64,000 bases of DNA from positions 7,254,001-7,318,000 of the forward strand of contig NZ_JAPEOK010000001.1 in assembly GCF_026341515.1 (NCBI RefSeq), read 5' to 3'. The notes under the pieces were generated by a model. It did no database searches and was not told where the DNA came from. It saw nothing but the letters and a program-made list of their open reading frames with translations. This DNA is from Streptomyces sp. NBC_00878. Its GTDB lineage: Bacteria; Actinomycetota; Actinomycetes; Streptomycetales; Streptomycetaceae. Position numbers and translations under genes: made by a program. Of the stretch, positions 38,276-46,377 are shown piece by piece (positions within the stretch are counted from its first letter, which is position 1; each line of letters opens with the position of its first letter).

Positions 38276-38466
38276 TAGGGGGCTTCTGATGGATCTCCGT
38301 GGGGAAGGAGCGGCGTTCGGTGCGTTCTCTGGGGGTCCCCCCGGCCGAAGGCTGGGGGAGTGCCGGGCACAGACCCGCGTACTGGACGTACTTGGGTCTG
38401 TGCCCGGTGCGGCGAGAGGACGTGCCGGGCGTCGCGACGCCGCGGAGATCCATCAGAAGCCCCCTA
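38276..38466. mobile_element. MITE-like 191-bp element with 24-bp perfect terminal inverted repeats
   Basis: Both ends carry a perfect 24-bp inverted repeat starting TAGGGGGCTTCTGATGGATC (38276-38299 and 38443-38466), with TA at each outer edge. Inside is a second 14-bp inverted repeat (CCGGGCACAGACCC, 38363-38376, against 38394-38407) and a GTCCCCCCGGCC...GGCTGGGGGA stem. No ORF is convincing. It looks like a non-autonomous element between the caspase gene and the peptide gene; the remaining 120 bp of this 354-bp gap should hold the peptide promoter. Confidence 0.8.
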
Positions 38467-38584
38467 ACCGGCCAACGGGCCCACCAGGCTGGCTGGTTGA
38501 CGATGTTTCCGCCGACGGGGGCTTGGGACATGATGTAAGGGCGGACTGAACAGGGCTCGATTCCCGGGGGAGGTCTACCGCAGG

Positions 38585-38764
38585 ATGGAGAAGCCGGAAA
38601 GGACTGTCAGGTCGGACCTGCCCGACTTGACGGGAACCTCTCTTGAGGAGCTGCGGGATCACAGCAGCGATCACCGGGAGAGAGCGAAACAGCGGCTGCT
38701 CAAGACCATCGGCAGACCGACACGAAGCGCCTCTCCAGGGACCGGCAACAGCTGGGTCGTGTGA
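38585..38764 (+). CDS. Candidate RiPP precursor peptide (FxSxx-COOH-like leader)
   Basis: 59 aa. It contains LPDLTGTSLEELRDHSS, very like the conserved leader segment of FxSxx-COOH precursor peptides, then a basic helix (RERAKQRLLKTIG) and a Ser/Gly/Thr-rich end GTGNSWVV. The end does not fit F-x-S-x-x; Trp is third from the C-terminus. GGGGGAGG lies 11 bp upstream of ATG 38585. The TGA overlaps the ATG of the HExxH modification gene (TGATG), so the two are translationally coupled. Role as modified peptide or signal is inference; the ORF is too small for most gene callers. Confidence 0.72.
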   Translation: MEKPERTVRSDLPDLTGTSLEELRDHSSDHRERAKQRLLKTIGRPTRSASPGTGNSWVV

Positions 38765-40692
38765 TGGCACAGGCCTCAGGGGCGGCGCCGGACGCAGAAC
38801 CACTGCACCGGCTCACCTCTCGGCAGTTCGAGAGTCTGATACGCGGAGAGGGGGACGCGGACGCGCTGACCGCCTTGGTCCTGGCCGAGCGCAGTCACCG
38901 GCTGCTGATCCTCGACCTCGTCATGGACTCCCTCACGGCCATGGAAGGTGTCGGCAGGCCGCTACCCGCTCCTCAACGCGCGTGGAATCTGCTGGCGACC
39001 GCCCAGCGCATCGCTCCGGCGGTCGTCCAGGAACTGCTGGACCTGCCGGAAACAGGCCTGTGGGCAGGGCAGTTGCTGCAACGGCTGCGCGCGCCCAAGC
39101 CCACCGAGCTGCCCCTCTGGGCCGACGTGGGGCACCTGCACTCCATCGCCGCGGCGGCCGCGGTCCGCGCCGGCCTGAGCTTCTCCTTCCCCGTCCCGTC
39201 CGTCGAGGGCAGGGTCGACCTCCCCACGCTCGGCCAGGCCCGGCTGCCCCACCGGGCGCCCTGGGAGACCGCCGTACTGACCTTCCGCGACGGCGGTGTC
39301 GCGCTGACCTCCGAGACCGGCACCCTGCGGCTGCCCGGCGACCTCGGCCGCCCGGCGCCGGGCTGGCTGCCCCTGCACCGCGACGAGGTCCGGCCACCGG
39401 GTGCCCCGGCTGTTCGTGTCACTCTCGACGACCTGGGCCGACACCGGATCGTGCCGCCTCCGATGGGCGCTGCCCGGCGCCTTCCGGCCGACGCGGCGGC
39501 AGGGCTGGCCAAGCTGATCCAGGAGGGCTGCGACCTGCTGGTGGAGGCCGATCCGCCGTCGGCCGTGACCGTGGGGGCGCTGCTGCGCACCGTCCAGCCC
39601 ATGTCGGCGCACGAGGCGTTCCGGGTCCGCAGCGCGAGCAGCGCCCACGCGGTGGGCGGCCTGGCCCTGTCCTGGCCCGACTCCGAACTGGCCTGTGCGG
39701 CGGCCCTCGTCCACGAACTCCAGCACAGCAAGCTCAACGCGCTCTCCCATCTCGTCCCGCTGTCCGAGGAGGGGCCGTCCCCCGAACGCCTCTATTACGC
39801 TCCGTGGCGAGATGACCCCAGGCCGTTACCTGGCATGCTCCAGGGGATCTACGCGTTCACCGGGGTCACCCGCTTCTGGCGCGGCCGGACCCGGCTGCCC
39901 GCCGAGCGGTACGAGCAGCTCAACTGGTTCGAATTCGCCTTGTGGCGAGGCCAGTTGGCGAGCGTTCTGCCGCGGGTCGCAACTGATCCGGAGCTGACGG
40001 CGGAGGGCAGGCGGCTGCTCGCCGCGGTGCGGTCCACAGTGGCGGACTGGGCGGCCGAGAGCCCGGCGACTCCAGCGGCCCGGGAGGCCGTACGCCTCGC
40101 GGAACGGCTGGCCACCGACCACCGTGCCCTGTGGCGCCTGCACCATGTGCGCCCGCACCCCGCGGACACGGACGAACTGACCGCGGCCTGGCTGCGCGGG
40201 GACGAGCCCGTACTGCCGATCCGTCGACGGCGGGTCCGAGGGGAGCGCAGGCAGCGGCATCTGGACGCTCGTGCCGTCCTGGCCCGTATCCGCCTCGTCG
40301 ACCCGGTCGCGCTGGTCAAACTCCGGGACGTCGTGGAGAAGGACGAGGTGCCGGGGGTGTCGGGCGCGGGTCGGGCCGATCTGCTCTGGGCGACCGGCGA
40401 CCCGTCCGCCGCCGAGGAACACTTCACCCGTACCGTCGTGGACGGCACCGCCCCGCCGGCCGCCTGGGCGGGTCTGCGGCTGACGTGGGAAGAGACCGGC
40501 CGCTCCCCGGAGGCCGTACGCGCCCTGGGCGCTGTTCCCGAGGTGGTCTGTGCCGTGGCCCGTGCCGTCCGGCGGCGCACCGGGACGCCAGTGGATCCGG
40601 TCGGACTCGCTCACTGGGTGGCACGAGGCCTCGGCGAGAAGGTCAAAGAGGCCAAAGAGGCCAAAGAGGCCAAGGAGGCCGGCGAGGCCTGA
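38764..40692 (+). CDS. HExxH-type putative peptide-modification protein
   Basis: 642 aa. It has a central HELQH at residues 317-321 within ALVHELQHSKLNALSHL, matching the HEXXH-motif putative peptide modification family associated with FxSxx-COOH-type systems (proposed 2-oxoglutarate-dependent peptide hydroxylases). The N-terminal third (LHRLTSRQFESLIRGEGDADAL) is typical of this family. The end carries a KEA-repeat (KEAKEAKEAKEA) from a 9-bp expansion. ATG 38764 overlaps the precursor stop. It faces the minus-strand arm across a bidirectional terminator. Chemistry on the peptide is inferred from the family and the pairing. Confidence 0.82.
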   Translation: MAQASGAAPDAEPLHRLTSRQFESLIRGEGDADALTALVLAERSHRLLILDLVMDSLTAMEGVGRPLPAPQRAWNLLATAQRIAPAVVQELLDLPETGLWAGQLLQRLRAPKPTELPLWADVGHLHSIAAAAAVRAGLSFSFPVPSVEGRVDLPTLGQARLPHRAPWETAVLTFRDGGVALTSETGTLRLPGDLGRPAPGWLPLHRDEVRPPGAPAVRVTLDDLGRHRIVPPPMGAARRLPADAAAGLAKLIQEGCDLLVEADPPSAVTVGALLRTVQPMSAHEAFRVRSASSAHAVGGLALSWPDSELACAAALVHELQHSKLNALSHLVPLSEEGPSPERLYYAPWRDDPRPLPGMLQGIYAFTGVTRFWRGRTRLPAERYEQLNWFEFALWRGQLASVLPRVATDPELTAEGRRLLAAVRSTVADWAAESPATPAAREAVRLAERLATDHRALWRLHHVRPHPADTDELTAAWLRGDEPVLPIRRRRVRGERRQRHLDARAVLARIRLVDPVALVKLRDVVEKDEVPGVSGAGRADLLWATGDPSAAEEHFTRTVVDGTAPPAAWAGLRLTWEETGRSPEAVRALGAVPEVVCAVARAVRRRTGTPVDPVGLAHWVARGLGEKVKEAKEAKEAKEAGEA

Positions 40693-40707
40693 CGAAGGGC
40701 GCCCTGG

Positions 40708-40736
40708 CAGGCCGCCGGGTGGTGCCCGGCGGCCTG
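40708..40736. terminator. Bidirectional terminator between the two arms of the island
   Basis: Perfect 12-bp stem CAGGCCGCCGGG / CCCGGCGGCCTG with a 5-nt loop, between the 3' ends of the HExxH gene (+) and the NB-ARC/TPR gene (-). Confidence 0.9.
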
Positions 40737-40801
40737 GGCGGCTCCCGAAGGCGCTGTGTACCAGCCTTCTGGTGCTTCTGGTGCTTCAGGTGTTTCCGGC
40801 G

Positions 40802-43800
40802 TTACAGGTGCATGGGATCGATGTCGCAGTTCGCCCGTCGCCATGCCAGAGCGTCCTGGTGAGCGGGGTGAGCGCTGCCCAGCTTCTCCTTGATCGCCTC
40901 TACCGACTCGCTGTGCAGGGCCGCCGCCTTCTCGGTTTGACCCAGGGCCCGCAGATCGGCGGCGAGGTTCGCCTGGAGCACCAGTGCGGTGGGATGCGCT
41001 TCTCCCAAGTGCTCCCGCACCAGGCCGAGCGTGTGTTCGTCCAGGTCACGTGCCGCGGCGGCCTCGGCCTGTGCGAACAGGTCGTTGGCCAGGTTGATCG
41101 CGGTGATCAGGGTGCAGGGGTGGGTCTCGCCCAGGTGCTCCTTGAAGCGGGCCAGAGCCGACTCGTTGAGCTTGCGGGCCGCGTCCACCTGGTCCAGGAG
41201 TCTGAGCGTCACGGCCAGGTCGACATCGGCCGAGATGGTGTGCGGGTGATCGGCGCCCAGCGTCTCGGCGTACAGCTTGCGGGTGCGTTCGCCGAGCTTC
41301 AGGGCTTCCTGAAGGTCCCCGTTCTGGCGCAGGTCGATGGAGAAGTTCAGCGAGATCTGAAGGACGTCGGGTGCCTTGTCGCCGTACCGCTCGGCCAGTG
41401 CCGCCAGGGCGATCCGTGTGTTCTCGGCCGCCTCCGCGTGCATGCCGGCCTTGCGCTGTGCGACGCCGAGGCGGGCGATGGCCCGGTACGTCATGGGGTG
41501 GGAGTCGCCGTAGACCTCCTGGGACTTCTCCACACCCTCTTCGCACATTCCCAGGGCCTGGGTGTACTCGCCGAGTTCCTGGCGGTCCAGGGCGACCGAG
41601 GCTTCGGAGCTCAGGGTGATGGGGCTGTCGGTGCCGAACATCTGCACCCGGTGGCGCCAGACCGCCTGGTCCAGGTCCAGTGCCCGCCGGAAGTCCCCGT
41701 TGACGCGCAGGCACACCGACAGGTTGAAGGCGTGCATCAGGGTGTCGGGGTCGTCGTCCCCGAAGGCGCGCACCGCTCGGGTGTAGACGTCCTCGTCGAA
41801 TTCCAGGGCGCCGCGGAAGTCGCCGCGCACCCTGCGGTCGCTGGACACCTGGCCCTTGACGCGGAGGTACTCCTCCTCCAGTTCGGGCCCGGCCGCCTCC
41901 AGCGTGGCCAGCATCCGTTCGCCGAGTTCCGCGGCCGCGCTGTACCGCCCCATGCGCCACATCACGAACCGCAGGTGCCGGCCGAGGACCAGCGTCTGCG
42001 GATCGCCCTCGCCGAATCGCTCGCGCCAGGTCGAGTAGACCTGGCTCGCGAAGTCCAGGGCCGCCGCGTGATCTCCCCAGTAGAAGAGGTATTCGGCCAC
42101 GTTGTAGACCAGCTGCCGCACATGGCGGTGGGGCGACTCCATGGCTTCGGAGACGATCACGTGCGAGTACAGCTCACCGAAGCGCACCCAGGAACGTGGG
42201 TCCTGGGGGTCGCTCGGCGCGTTGGCGGCGAGCAGCAGATGTGCCCCGTGCTGGAAGCGCTCGCGCTGCTCCTCCGTCATCCGCGCCTTCAGCACGGCCT
42301 GGACCAGGCGGTGCATCTGGATCGAATTGGTGCGGTGATCGATCTTGGCGAGGGAATAGCGATTGATCTCGCGGATGGCCCGGCTCAGCCGAATGGGGTC
42401 CGTGAAGATGATGTCGAGTTCCGGAGCGATGGGATCAGCGACCGCGTTCGAGAAGAACTGCCGGGAAATCGGTTCCGGCGCGAAATAGGAGCACAGTTGG
42501 AGAAGTTGCAGTGCGCCGGGGTTCTTGGTCTCCACATGGTCGAGAGACACGTTCCATGCGGTAGCGACCGTCTCTTCGTACTGGGTGGGCGGCGAGACCG
42601 CCATGAGTTCTGCGCGCTTTTCTTCAAACACCCTCAAGTATTCGGCAGGGGGCATGCCTGTCTCGGCGCGCCACGCCGAGGCCTGCTCGACGGCCAGCGG
42701 AAGGTCGCCGAGGACTTCGGCGAGCATGTCGGCCTCTTGGTCGGTCAGATCGGGATTGCGCCGCCGCAGCAACTGGATGCTCTCGGAGCGGTCGAACACG
42801 TCGACCTCCAAGGGATGGGCGAGGGTGTTCCACTGGGGATTGCGTGAGGTCACGATCACCGAACCGGTCGGCCCGCCCTCGGGTGCGCTGGGGAAGTATT
42901 CCTGCACCGCGTTCGGGCTCTCCGCGTTGTCGAAGACCAACAGCCAGTTCCCGTACGGAATTCCGGTGCGCAGGGCTTCCAGTACCGCGGGTACCGCGGT
43001 GATCGCCTCGGAACTGACCGGGAGGTGCATTCTCCGGGCGAGTTCGACGAATGCCTGCTGGATCTGGGTCGGGCGCTCCGCCGGAATCCACCAGACGAGA
43101 TCGTATTGAGAGGCATGCCGGTAGACGAATTCCAGGGCCAATTGTGATTTGCCGACGCCGCCCATGCCGTGCAGGGCGTGCGGAAGGACCGCCGTGGGAC
43201 CCGAGCGCAGCCCGTGCGCCAGGGCGACCAGGAGTTCGTCGCGACCGGTGAACACCAGGTTCCGCGGTGGCATGTTTCCCCAGACGGTGGGCCTGGTCGG
43301 ACGGGGACCGCCTGCGGTCAGATGTTGTTCGTGCCCACGTTCGGACGCGGCGGGGACCGTGCTCACTGATGATTCTCCTTCTCCTGGATCGGCGTCTGCC
43401 GTGCCGTCCAACGCCTGGGTGCCGAGCGGGAAGCCGTCGCGTGATGACTGCGGCACACCCGAGAACGACGGTTCTGCCGGTTCAGCAACGCGGGGTTGGT
43501 CCGAATCGACCACGGCGGCCGGTACTCCACGGCCCTTCGAGCGGCCTCCGAAGGGGCCACGTACCTCATCGAGCGCGTCCAGTTCTCTCGCGCGGGGGCG
43601 GTGCGGCCCGCTCAACGCGTGCAGGACGGCGCGCTCGACCTCCCTGAACTCGCGGTCCTGGCTGCCCGCCGGGGCGGCGCTCGCCTCCTGTCCTCGGAGG
43701 TAGGACAGCAGGTCACGGGCGGCGGCACTGCGGGGCGCCAGGAGTTCGGCGGCCTGCTCGATCACGTGCTCCGTGGCGTTCCGTGAGCCGTAGGCCAGCA

Positions 43801-45325
43801 GTTCCTCGCGGACTCCGGGGGCGAAGACGAAGGAGAGCTGGTCGTCGTCGTACCAGAGGAGTGGCGAGACCAGGCCGCTGAGAAGGAATTCAGCCATGTG
43901 CTCGGTGTCCGAGTGGGGCATGGTGCGCCGCTGGACCTCGGCCATGGTGGGCAGATCCAGCTGGATCGCGGCCATGTGCGTGGCCAGTTGGAAAGCCTCG
44001 GTGGACGCCCAGCCGCGGAACGCCGCGACCTGCTCGGCCGGGTCGGGAGACGACGGCGTCGGTGAGGGCGAGGGCGGCGGCTGGTGGACGGTGGTCAGGA
44101 CGGCTGCCAGCTCGACGTCGCGCGGTTCGTCCGCGCCCACGAAACGGGCCCAGGGCGTCAGCCAGTCCGGGTGCGGCGCGAGTACCGGTACGGGCACGAC
44201 GGTTCCCCGCCCGGAGCGGGACCGTAGGACCTCGGAGAGTGCCTCGGCCGGTTCCCAGGAAGGGCGCCGGTCGGCGGCCCACGGGCCGGACGCCCGCAGT
44301 CTGACCCAGGACGGGTTCAGGCCCGTACGGTGCCACAGGCGCTGGGGCAGCATGTGCAGCACGGTCACCGGCTGGCGCTTGCCCCACAGCGCGAGCAGGC
44401 GTTGGGCCGCGCCCGACCGCCAGGCGGGGGCGGACCCGTCGGTCAGCACGAAGACGACGGACCGTCCCGTCGGGTCGAGCAGACTGCGCGGCGAGGTGGT
44501 GCGGGCTCCAGGCGGCCGGCCGGGCGGAGACAGGGTGGCGCGCTCGGCGGACGTCGCGTCCAGCGACAGCTCTATGACGTCACGGAACCCGCCGAAGCGG
44601 TGGGCGATCTTCGCGAAGTGGGCCGTGGCCTCGCGCCACGGCGCCATGTGCGGCGCGTTGTCCACCAGCAGCACCGCTCGCCAACGGCGCTCCGCTGTGG
44701 GGCGCAGGACCGGCGGCAGGGACGAGGCCAGCGCGATGCGTTCCGCGGTGGCCTCCTCGTTGAGTTCGCTCGCGTACGCGGAGGCGACTGCGGTGCGGAA
44801 CGCACGCAGCGCGCGCCCCACGGCCCGGGCGCTGGTCGGGCGCCACGTGGTCAACGAGACGGACCGCGGCGCGGACACTGGCCCGGGCACGCGGAACAGC
44901 CGCCGACGGGGCTCGGCGGCAGGCTCGGACAGCGTGGCGTCCCCATGCGACGCCACGCCGTTGGGCTCGGAGACCACGTCCCCGGCGTCCCCGGGTGTTC
45001 CCTGGTACTCGTCGGTACGGGGCGTGGTGTCCGGCCCTGCTGCGGGTGCGGGTGCGGGAGCGGGTGCGGGCATGGCGGAGTCCGGCGCCGGAGCGGCCGG
45101 GCGGCCGTCCTGCCGGTCCGTCTGATCCTCGCTCTCGTCGACACCGACGGACCGCTCCGGTACTCCGGTCAGCCAGGCGTGTTCGCTCGCCACCCACACC
45201 GCGTCGGCCACTTCCCAGGGGCGGAGGCCGGTGAGGGACTGGTGTCCCCCGGTCGACGGCGTGCGTGGTCCGTCCCGCCCGCGCACGGTCCGCCCGTCCT
45301 GCGCCGGGGAGGGATCGTGAGTCAC
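40802..45325 (-). CDS. SAV_2336-type/NB-ARC/TPR protein (FxsT-like)
   Basis: 1507 aa. The N-terminal part (to about 640) is of the SAV_2336 type and contains a vWA-like segment (RAVLLVDNAPHM, later VVFVLTDGSAPAW). A STAND/NB-ARC NTPase follows: Walker A GMGGVGKSQLAL with Lys726, then the hhhhD-type motif NWLLVFDNAES. About ten TPR units fill residues 1090-1490 (for example TLVLGRHLRFVMWRMGRYSAAAE). This matches the FxSxx-COOH system TPR protein. NB-ARC/TPR proteins act as ligand-triggered switches. The GTG start at 45325 overlaps the MoxR stop. The Pro/Ala-rich linker near 75-95 is low complexity. Probably the sensor of the island. Confidence 0.87.
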   Translation of the reverse strand: MTHDPSPAQDGRTVRGRDGPRTPSTGGHQSLTGLRPWEVADAVWVASEHAWLTGVPERSVGVDESEDQTDRQDGRPAAPAPDSAMPAPAPAPAPAAGPDTTPRTDEYQGTPGDAGDVVSEPNGVASHGDATLSEPAAEPRRRLFRVPGPVSAPRSVSLTTWRPTSARAVGRALRAFRTAVASAYASELNEEATAERIALASSLPPVLRPTAERRWRAVLLVDNAPHMAPWREATAHFAKIAHRFGGFRDVIELSLDATSAERATLSPPGRPPGARTTSPRSLLDPTGRSVVFVLTDGSAPAWRSGAAQRLLALWGKRQPVTVLHMLPQRLWHRTGLNPSWVRLRASGPWAADRRPSWEPAEALSEVLRSRSGRGTVVPVPVLAPHPDWLTPWARFVGADEPRDVELAAVLTTVHQPPPSPSPTPSSPDPAEQVAAFRGWASTEAFQLATHMAAIQLDLPTMAEVQRRTMPHSDTEHMAEFLLSGLVSPLLWYDDDQLSFVFAPGVREELLAYGSRNATEHVIEQAAELLAPRSAAARDLLSYLRGQEASAAPAGSQDREFREVERAVLHALSGPHRPRARELDALDEVRGPFGGRSKGRGVPAAVVDSDQPRVAEPAEPSFSGVPQSSRDGFPLGTQALDGTADADPGEGESSVSTVPAASERGHEQHLTAGGPRPTRPTVWGNMPPRNLVFTGRDELLVALAHGLRSGPTAVLPHALHGMGGVGKSQLALEFVYRHASQYDLVWWIPAERPTQIQQAFVELARRMHLPVSSEAITAVPAVLEALRTGIPYGNWLLVFDNAESPNAVQEYFPSAPEGGPTGSVIVTSRNPQWNTLAHPLEVDVFDRSESIQLLRRRNPDLTDQEADMLAEVLGDLPLAVEQASAWRAETGMPPAEYLRVFEEKRAELMAVSPPTQYEETVATAWNVSLDHVETKNPGALQLLQLCSYFAPEPISRQFFSNAVADPIAPELDIIFTDPIRLSRAIREINRYSLAKIDHRTNSIQMHRLVQAVLKARMTEEQRERFQHGAHLLLAANAPSDPQDPRSWVRFGELYSHVIVSEAMESPHRHVRQLVYNVAEYLFYWGDHAAALDFASQVYSTWRERFGEGDPQTLVLGRHLRFVMWRMGRYSAAAELGERMLATLEAAGPELEEEYLRVKGQVSSDRRVRGDFRGALEFDEDVYTRAVRAFGDDDPDTLMHAFNLSVCLRVNGDFRRALDLDQAVWRHRVQMFGTDSPITLSSEASVALDRQELGEYTQALGMCEEGVEKSQEVYGDSHPMTYRAIARLGVAQRKAGMHAEAAENTRIALAALAERYGDKAPDVLQISLNFSIDLRQNGDLQEALKLGERTRKLYAETLGADHPHTISADVDLAVTLRLLDQVDAARKLNESALARFKEHLGETHPCTLITAINLANDLFAQAEAAAARDLDEHTLGLVREHLGEAHPTALVLQANLAADLRALGQTEKAAALHSESVEAIKEKLGSAHPAHQDALAWRRANCDIDPMHL

Positions 45326-46377
45326 GCCGGACCCGCCCCTTCACCGCCGAGCGGGTGCCAGATGGCCTCCAGCAGCTCTGTCCAGTCGTCCGTCACACCC
45401 TCCTGCGTGGGCTGGTGCGCGTAGTGGCCGGAGGTGACCAGATGTGCAGCGTTCAACAACTGGTCGGCGGCGAGCCCGCTGACCCGGTCGCTGCGCCGCA
45501 GGAAGTCACGGATCAGCTGTTCCTGACGGGCGCCCAGCCGGTTCCCGAAGTGCGCGGCCACCAGCTCGCCCAGCGCCGCCGCGTCGGGATCGGGGAGGTC
45601 CAGACGCAGACACCTGCGCATGAACGCCTCCGGGAACTCCCGCTCGCCGTTGGACGTCATGACGATGAGGGGGAAGGTGTGGCAGCGCACCACACCCGCC
45701 GTGATCTCCGCCGTGCCACCCGGATCAGCCGTGTGGACCGTTGTGGTGGGCTCCTGCGGTTTCACCCGGACCAGCGGAGGGACCTCGTAGTAGCCGTCCT
45801 CGAACAGCGTGAGGAGATCGTTGGGGAGATCGATGTCGCATTTGTCTATTTCGTCGATGAGCAGGACGCGCGGCAGCTTGTAGGGCAGCAGTGCCGTCCC
45901 CAGCGGGCCGAGCTGGACGAAGGTGCCGGTCCCCGCCGCCGCTTCCGCCGCTCCCGGCGGGCCCTGTAAGGCTTGCGCGCGGCCGATGGCGTCGTACTCG
46001 AAGATCCCCGAAGTGAGTGTGGTGCGGCTGGTCACCGCCCAGTGCAGGACGCGTCCCAGGCGTAACTCCCGGGCGATGCGGTAGGCGAGGCCCGACTTTC
46101 CGACGCCGGGGCGCCCGGTCACCAGCAGGGGCCTGCGCAGCAGCAAGGCCGCGTTGACCAGTCGTACCTCTTCCGGCAGTGGACGGCGCTCCACTCCCGG
46201 CGGGCCGAGCCTGCGGTCGGCCTCTTCGTCCTCGGGTGGCGCGGGCATCGCCGGCGGGTGGTTGAACATGCGCCATGGCGGTCCGGCCGGCCAGGTCCGC
46301 TCCTCGTACGGGACATCCGGCACCTGGGCACCGGTGCCCTTGTAGAGAGGCCCTCCGTTATCCAGCGGCGCGTTCAA
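45322..46377 (-). CDS. MoxR-type AAA+ ATPase
   Basis: 351 aa. Walker A GRPGVGKSGLAYRIA, Walker B LLIDEIDKCD, sensor MTSNGEREFPEAFMRRCLRL and an arginine-finger region mark the MoxR branch of AAA+ proteins. MoxR ATPases work with vWA proteins as chaperone-like switches, and in ternary conflict systems with VMAP. The TTG start overlaps the VMAP stop (TTGA), and its own stop overlaps the GTG of the vWA/NB-ARC/TPR gene, so the three are translated as one unit. The first 60 residues are a Pro-rich extension before the ATPase fold. Confidence 0.9.
   Translation of the reverse strand: MNAPLDNGGPLYKGTGAQVPDVPYEERTWPAGPPWRMFNHPPAMPAPPEDEEADRRLGPPGVERRPLPEEVRLVNAALLLRRPLLVTGRPGVGKSGLAYRIARELRLGRVLHWAVTSRTTLTSGIFEYDAIGRAQALQGPPGAAEAAAGTGTFVQLGPLGTALLPYKLPRVLLIDEIDKCDIDLPNDLLTLFEDGYYEVPPLVRVKPQEPTTTVHTADPGGTAEITAGVVRCHTFPLIVMTSNGEREFPEAFMRRCLRLDLPDPDAAALGELVAAHFGNRLGARQEQLIRDFLRRSDRVSGLAADQLLNAAHLVTSGHYAHQPTQEGVTDDWTELLEAIWHPLGGEGAGPA

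Noticed and set aside
38299..38538. Small ORF in the MITE-like element
   Set aside because: It crosses the inverted repeats, has no ribosome site and no family resemblance.
38585..38764. Classical FxSxx-COOH precursor
   Set aside because: The leader fits, but the end is NSWVV, not F-x-S-x-x, so only a relationship is claimed.
40550..42847. Plus-strand frame of 765 codons opposite the TPR protein
   Set aside because: It overlaps the HExxH gene end, the terminator and the TPR repeats in antisense; no independent features.
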